From Coriaria nepalensis (taxonomy: Eukaryota > Streptophyta > Magnoliopsida > Cucurbitales > Coriariaceae), in the NCBI GenBank assembly GCA_027186245.1, contig CP114486.1, positions 5,671,501-5,735,500 on the forward strand: a stretch of DNA of 64,000 nt. Direction: 5' to 3'. Shown here one piece after another: positions 58,901 through 64,000 of this stretch; the stretch's first letter is position 1; the number at the start of each line of letters is the position of its first letter. Made by a program: the position numbers and the translations under genes. The notes below the pieces were generated by a model. The model was not told the DNA's origin, searched no databases, and worked only from the letters and a program-made list of their open reading frames with translations.

Positions 58901-61900
58901 TACCCCTTCTTCAAGATTCGAGACCGAAATAACAAGCTAGGTAATCCATTTTTGAGCAGCTAATTGCAAAACCCTTACTCTCTAGAGCCTCACACCACCT
59001 ATCTAATTTTTTATTTACGTCTTCTTTAGTTAGGATGATATCATCTGCAAGCAACATACATCGTGATACCACATCTTGAATATGTTTCGTCGGCTCATTC
59101 ATAACTAAAATAAAAAGATATAGACTTAAAGCCGACCTCTGATGAAATACTACTGCAACAAGGAATTCACTAGACATCCCACCTATTGACCTAACACTAG
59201 TTACAACACCTTCATACATATCTTTAATGATCACGATATAACATTGAGGTGCATTCTTCTTTTCAAGAACTCATCAGATTAATTCCTTAGGCACTCTATC
59301 ATAGGCTTTCTCTAAGGAATAAACAAAAAAACTACTCATCACATTTTTTAACGATGAGGAGAGTGCATTATTACCCTGGCTTGTGGCAGGAGAAGCAGAA
59401 CTTTGAGTAGGACTTGTAACCATATGGCGGTTGCTTCCGGTACCAACAGTAACAGCATGACTGGCCAATGTGCGGCAGAAACTAGCATATCGCCGCAATC
59501 GTGTAATGAAATGTGAAGCTAGATCAAGGACAGCATCAACATAAGCCTGCATCAAATTGCAACTCTTAGAAATGTGGAAACTTGGGAACCCATTACTAAT
59601 CAACTTACCAACCAAACAAAATAAAAAACAACTGATTGAATTAAGGCATTCATCTCACTCATATGCAAGGTCTACAGCTGAAATTACTAACAGGAAATGA
59701 TGGTGCAGGAACTGAGCTTATGTTTCAGTTTTTAATTTATAATTTTGTAGTAACTTACAGAAATGTGTTTCATAATTTTGTAGCAACTTACAGAAATGTG
59801 TTTTATAATTTTGTAGTAACTTACAGAAAAGTGTTTTATAATTATGTAGTAACTTACAGAAATGTGTAAGAGAACCAATTTTAATACTAATTACAAGAAT
59901 GGAATACCTGTATGCTTCACATAAAGCTAACCTATTTCTTCAACCAAATTCTTTTGTAACAAACAATGCCTTGAGTAATATTTTTGTTTATTTTTATTTT
60001 TTGATTAAAGTCTAGGAACCACAGGAGCAAAGCTCATATCTAGTTTTTGTGGTGCTTAATTGTAACACGAGAATTTTGATATGACTGGATTTTGAAAGCC
60101 AACGTTAAACAAAAATCCAAATAATGAGACCTGAATACTGGGAATAAGAGCTGGTTCAACAGCCATTGCTTCAGGATCAATGCCTGATAATGTCTCACCA
60201 GATGCCTGCCATGGCTCAGATATCAAAGCGGAAGGATTCATTAAAGCTGATTCAATTCCTTTGCCGAGCATATCCAGCAACAACCTAGCTTGCATATCTA
60301 GAACCATGGCCCTAACTTCTTGTGCATTAGTACCTTCCAGCAACCTACATTTAATTCTATCCAAACTCTGCATGACCAAATAAAATAAAATTAAAATCTC
60401 TTTCACAGTTGAATCAATCACAGGAAATTAGGAAATTTTGGACTAGAAAACTTTCAATTGATTATCTAGAGCCACAAAGAAAGAAGGCCAGGAAAGAAGA
60501 AGCAGAAGGAAATACAGATGGCTAAGAAATAAGCCTGAATGCACAATCCGCTAACAGAGGAAAATAGATTAAAAAAAAAGACCTACATTAAATATCAGAG
60601 GAGATAAGTATTTCAATAAAAAATGGCCATAAGATTTCAGCAGAGCAGTTAAAAGAAATTTACCTGACCGTACTGTTGCCTGTGCTGACTGGAAGGAAGT
60701 GAATGAAAATCCGCATCCAAGACTGCAATGACACTATTCAGAGCAACTGAAATGACAGAAGAGCCAATTCCATCAGAAAAAAATGTTTCAATTAGACACG
60801 TGATTTGTTTATAAATGATAATAAGAACCTAGTACTTTATTCCTTCAACCTCTCCCCTCTACGATTTATCCTTCATTATCAATACATTATGATGCAGATT
60901 CTTAAAGCATTCTTACCAATACCATCTTCAGCAGCACTTTGTGTACAACCAACAGCATCCCACCAATCAACTCCAACCAAAAGACTCCACCAAAACCTGC
61001 TCTAAGAAAACACAAGTCACCACCACAACCGAAAACACAGAACCAACATCTTTCACCACATAACTTGTTCTTGTACATTCATTACATATAAACATCAATA
61101 AGCCTTCATTTGGGGATGTTTACTATACCCACAAATCCAGTTAAAATCCAATTTAGACCCACATAATCTAACTAAACAGACTTGCTCAAGGCCCACAAAA
61201 CCTAATCTAGATTCCATTTCACTCAAATTCTAGTTTCAACCACATTGAACTGAAGCCCACATCCTAATATAATAATGTCTAACTACAATACCATTACTCA
61301 CCTCTCAGCGATTGCACGCTCCCAAGTCGACGAGTTGGCCTTCACTTGACTCCTTGGAACAGCAGGAGGAAGGACCCGTATTATCTTCAAAAAGCTGCAG
61401 TCCTTGCTAGCATCGTGCCAAACAGAGGCTGAACAGCAGCTTGTAGAAGAGAAAGCAGGAGCTGCAATAGCTGGTCCGACAGGAATCTGATAGTTATCAA
61501 CAGGTTCAAAGCTTGGACCAGAAAAAATGTGGACCCCACCACACAGAAACGCTATAGCAATCTCACCACCATGAGCAGAATAAACAATTCGTGCAAGTGT
61601 TCTAACATCACTTGGCAAATCAAAAGGATCAAAGCTGACCCTTTTTGCATTGTCAATTCTATTAGATTCAGGTGCCTTTCTAACATCAGAGGTTGGACCT
61701 GGCGAAGTTATTTGATGAGATTTAAAATCACTTGTTGGGGGTATGCTAGTATCTACTTTGGAAACCCAAACTGTTTGCATAGGTGCTTGACCACCAAAGC
61801 TAGAAGTGGGGCTTCCAAATATTTGATGGAGGACAACTGGCTGAACGGAAGATTCCCAGCGTTGCACCCTCCATCCTGTTATTGAGGGTCCCTCATCAGG

Positions 61901-63819
61901 ATCATAAGGAGACATGTATTGCCCTGAAGAAGATAAACATCAGCATTACAACATAAGATAAACCTCAGCATTACAACATATAGAAAAGTGTATCATAGAA
62001 GTAGGCAGTTAAATAATGAAACTCCTGTGTCTAGAAGCTCTAAATCCATCTTATTACTTACGGAAAAGTGCAGCTGCTAACTGATCAAGTAATTAAGAAG
62101 AAAAAAAAGGCAAATATAACAATTACTAAAGAGTGAATTAATTCAGAAAAGTGTGCTTGACTGTAAATTAACATCTAACTAAAAACATTAGACGCTTGTG
62201 CACAGATGTGGACAAGTGAAGATTTGTTATGTTGGCATGTGGGACAATGTATGATACTCTGGAATTCGAAACATCCAGAGGCGGTGATGGAATCAAGTCA
62301 GAAAGCAATACGGTATATTTAAATTTAAAAGAAAGTGTGGGATATAAAATAAAATAAAAAACATGTACAAAGAAAATAAAATAAAAAGAAAAACTGTACT
62401 CATTGACTTTTATAATGAAGCAAAATTTTCTTCAGCCAAACAATGTAAAGAGAAAAGAAAATGAATCGAGTTAACAGTTTACCCTCAACTATAACAACAG
62501 CTATAACAGAACCACCACGCGTAGAATCGAAGGCAACGGCAGTAACTCCAGAACCCCATGTAGTGGTTGCCGCAAATTGAGTTGCTGCCTCGGGACTCAC
62601 ATAAGCAGAAAAATTTGAAACTGGTGAGCAATGAAGTGATACATAATCACTGAGATTTTGATCTGTTTGCTTTTTCCCTTGTTTGGCCTCGGATATTAAA
62701 AACTCTTGCCAACTAAACAGATATGCAGCCAACGGGGAAAAACCTGCCCAGTCAGGAGGACTAGGAGAAGGAGGAACCCCATTGCTTGAGGCGCTTAACT
62801 TTGGAGTCGCTTGAAATCCATTTCCAGGGCCAGGAGTAACTTCCCAAACAACAACAGTGGATGGGTTTACAATTGGAACACCTGCCACATGCATGGCCCC
62901 ACTGTCTGTAATGATAGCATCAGCGGCCATGATGCCACTAGGCCCAGCGCCTAAGAGTCCCTTACTTGTGTAAAACCACCTTGATGTGGTACTTTGAGAA
63001 GGAGGCCATTGGGACCAATGAAGTTGAACAGAGCCTGATGAGAATACGGAACAAATGCAGAGAAAATTTGGCCACCTAGCTGTAACACAAACAATGACAG
63101 GAAAGAGTTATTTCCAGAATGAGGAAAAAGAAAACAATTCTGGTGCAGGATATGGATACAGGAAGATAAAATAACAGTATGGTCTCTGCAATAAAAAATA
63201 ACAAGACATCCGTCTGGTTTTACAATTTGAAAATCAAACTTAAACCAATAATAGAGATAAAAGGAGATCTTAAAATGAACAGATCAAACCTGAAGTTTGT
63301 AGCTGCTGTGAAAGAAATTTTTCTTCAAAAGTTGACTTGGTATTCATTGTAGTACTGGATTTCGACGACAGCCACCTATACTGATATTTCAAATGTGCAA
63401 TAGAAGTACTTAGAAAACCAAAATTTGGTAATAAGGGAAAAAAGAATCAAGGAGACTTCAAAAGCAAGTCTGTAACAGCAAGTAAGATACATAGTTAACC
63501 AATATTCAATTGAACTTAGAACATGAAAGAACTATCATCAGAATTTGCAGAAGATAGGGTGACAGGATTCTAAAAGCACTAAGCTTCCACTGGAGCAGTT
63601 AAACTGATTTCTTAACATCAAGTCATAAAAGAAGATAGACGATTATTTTAACACTAGATACTTAATATATGCTTACAAAGCATAGCCAAATAAGTTAATG
63701 AAGTAACAGATGCATACTGGAGACACTCCCGACAACCACTTCGTAACCACTGCAATATCTTGCCGCCATTCATGCTCAAGCAGCCAATTGCTAGCATCTC
63801 GTACAAGGTTAGCAGGCCC
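55971..63819 (-). CDS. MED16: Mediator complex subunit MED16 (SFR6), 5' partial
   Basis: MED16/SFR6 is a Mediator tail subunit that couples transcription factors to RNA polymerase II in cold, defence, iron and cell-wall responses. Minus-strand exons seen: 63819-63718, 63380-63290, 63079-62483, 61923-61302, 60996-60917, 60746-60664, 60367-60131, 59546-59375, 58092-57572, 57344-57168, 56592-56215, 56117-55971. All phases agree, giving 1068 residues to the stop; Arabidopsis MED16 is about 1270, so the first 200 or so lie outside the window. Landmarks: WRQDIAVVTKWLSGVSPYRWLS, AADAIITDSGAMHVAGVPIVNPSTVVVWEV (WD40-like part), SPYDPDEGPSITGWRVQRWE, FWWSLLVGVDWWDAVGCTQSAAEDG, LDMQARLLLDMLGKG, RLIGDCHFLHRLCQLLLFC, and a final Cys-rich zinc-ribbon-like end (CIRCL...CPMCGGTWVRVV). 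Intron 8 of this set carries a LINE. Confidence 0.96.
58237..58254. repeat. Target-site duplication of the LINE, proximal copy
   Basis: GGAATAAACAAAAAAACT, identical to 59316-59333. The 18-bp length and A-rich sequence fit target-primed reverse transcription. Confidence 0.88.
58255..59315 (-). mobile_element. 5'-truncated RTE-type LINE in a MED16 intron
   Basis: A non-LTR retrotransposon fragment of about 1.06 kb inserted in the same orientation as MED16. On the minus strand it starts inside the reverse-transcriptase palm (LEKAYDRVPKELI), continues with IKDMYEGVVTSVRSIGG, HQRSALSLYLFILVMNEPTKHIQD and the catalytic LLADDII motif, then ESKGFAISCSKMDYL, and ends with the thumb/C-terminal pattern MRILRWMCG-like (MCILRWMCGKTCKDRIRKE, RLTWLGHVQRKP). 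Several stops and frameshifts make it inactive. The 3' end is a (GAT)n microsatellite tail, as in RTE clade elements. Both sides carry the same 18-bp duplication, and the 5' end is truncated as usual for LINEs. Confidence 0.9.
59316..59333. repeat. Target-site duplication of the LINE, distal copy
   Basis: GGAATAAACAAAAAAACT, the second copy flanking the truncated 5' end of the LINE. Uninterrupted identity over 18 bp suggests a fairly recent insertion compared with the decay of the frame. Confidence 0.88.
59739..59868. repeat. 33-bp minisatellite, about 3.9 copies, in a MED16 intron
   Basis: Unit starts at 59739, 59772, 59805 and 59838, each beginning ATAATT and containing GTAGTAACTTACAGAAA with one or two changes (GTAGCAAC in the second copy, AAAAGTG in the third). 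Because 33 is a multiple of three the array appears as an open frame of 11-residue repeats, but it lies in the intron between the exons ending at 60131 and starting at 59546. Confidence 0.9.
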
Positions 63820-64000
63820 CTGAAGGAATACATAGAAGTGAAGTAATTTAGAATCACTAACAATAAAATGCATACTTTCAAGTGACAAGCACACAGAAAC
63901 AGGGGGGCGGGGGGCAGAAGAGAAAGGGTGCACATTAAGATGAATAAACAATTGGAATATGGAGTGTCCAAGTTACTAGGGATGGAAAATGGAATCAATT

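Noticed and set aside
59739..59868. CRISPR-like array
   Set aside because: Units are contiguous tandem copies without spacers and the genome is a plant nucleus; this is a minisatellite.
59663..59869. Open frame with NFVVTYRNVF repeats
   Set aside because: It is an effect of the 33-bp minisatellite within an intron; no gene context.

Overview
The window is plant nuclear DNA, almost certainly from a eudicot. Every protein-coding locus has the structure and sequence of a flowering-plant gene: many small exons joined at GT..AG introns, land-plant-specific proteins (PHO2/UBC24, SDE5, LOL2, ASY4, SFR6/MED16), a nuclear tRNA-Val, and AT-rich intergenic DNA with MITEs and a LINE. I cannot assign a family or species from the sequence alone. 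Exon models below were joined by hand by requiring splice sites, conserved reading phase and continuity of recognisable protein families.

Layout. 1-2271 (+): 3' part of mitochondrial ribosomal protein L21 (NFD1 type). 2272-7030: AT-rich intergenic DNA with a small inverted-repeat element. About 7030-12735 (+): PHO2/UBC24, the large E2 enzyme of phosphate homeostasis, with a leader carrying at least four miR399-type target sites. 16886-17821 (+): N-terminal fragment of a DUF2921 gene that runs into unrelated DNA. 19345-20617 (+): LOL2-type LSD1 zinc-finger gene. 21158-23087 (-): ASY4-type meiotic axis coiled-coil gene. 25372-26199 (-): C2H2 zinc-finger repressor with an EAR motif. 28134-28206 (-): tRNA-Val(UAC). 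28354-30253 (+): PPR protein like At4g21705, apparently shortened at its C-terminus. 31660-35226 (-): SDE5. 37514-40199 (+): membrane-anchored TPR-like protein. 40909-46897 (+): U2AF65 splicing factor. 47674-52319 (-): TRAPPC13. 52648-53494 (+): small single-pass membrane protein of unknown function. 55971-64000 (-): Mediator subunit MED16/SFR6, 5' end outside the window, with a truncated RTE-type LINE in one intron.

The genes form no operon-like system. Two patterns stand out. First, the neighbourhood interleaves homologues of two Arabidopsis regions, At2g33.7 (PHO2, ASY4) and At4g21.6-21.7 (LOL2, DUF2921, PPR), as expected if Arabidopsis split one ancestral segment after genome duplication. 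Second, several genes act in RNA-level or transcriptional control (miR399-targeted PHO2, SDE5 in trans-acting siRNA production, U2AF65, MED16). I treat that as coincidence of location and not as a pathway.

I found no clearly undescribed biological system. The most worthwhile observations are the miR399 site array with a degenerate site on a possible splice donor, a GC-AG intron inside the splicing-factor gene itself, a 15-nt microexon and a C15/(UC)n tract beside a weak donor in TRAPPC13, the LINE with its 18-bp target-site duplication, and the chimeric DUF2921 fragment.
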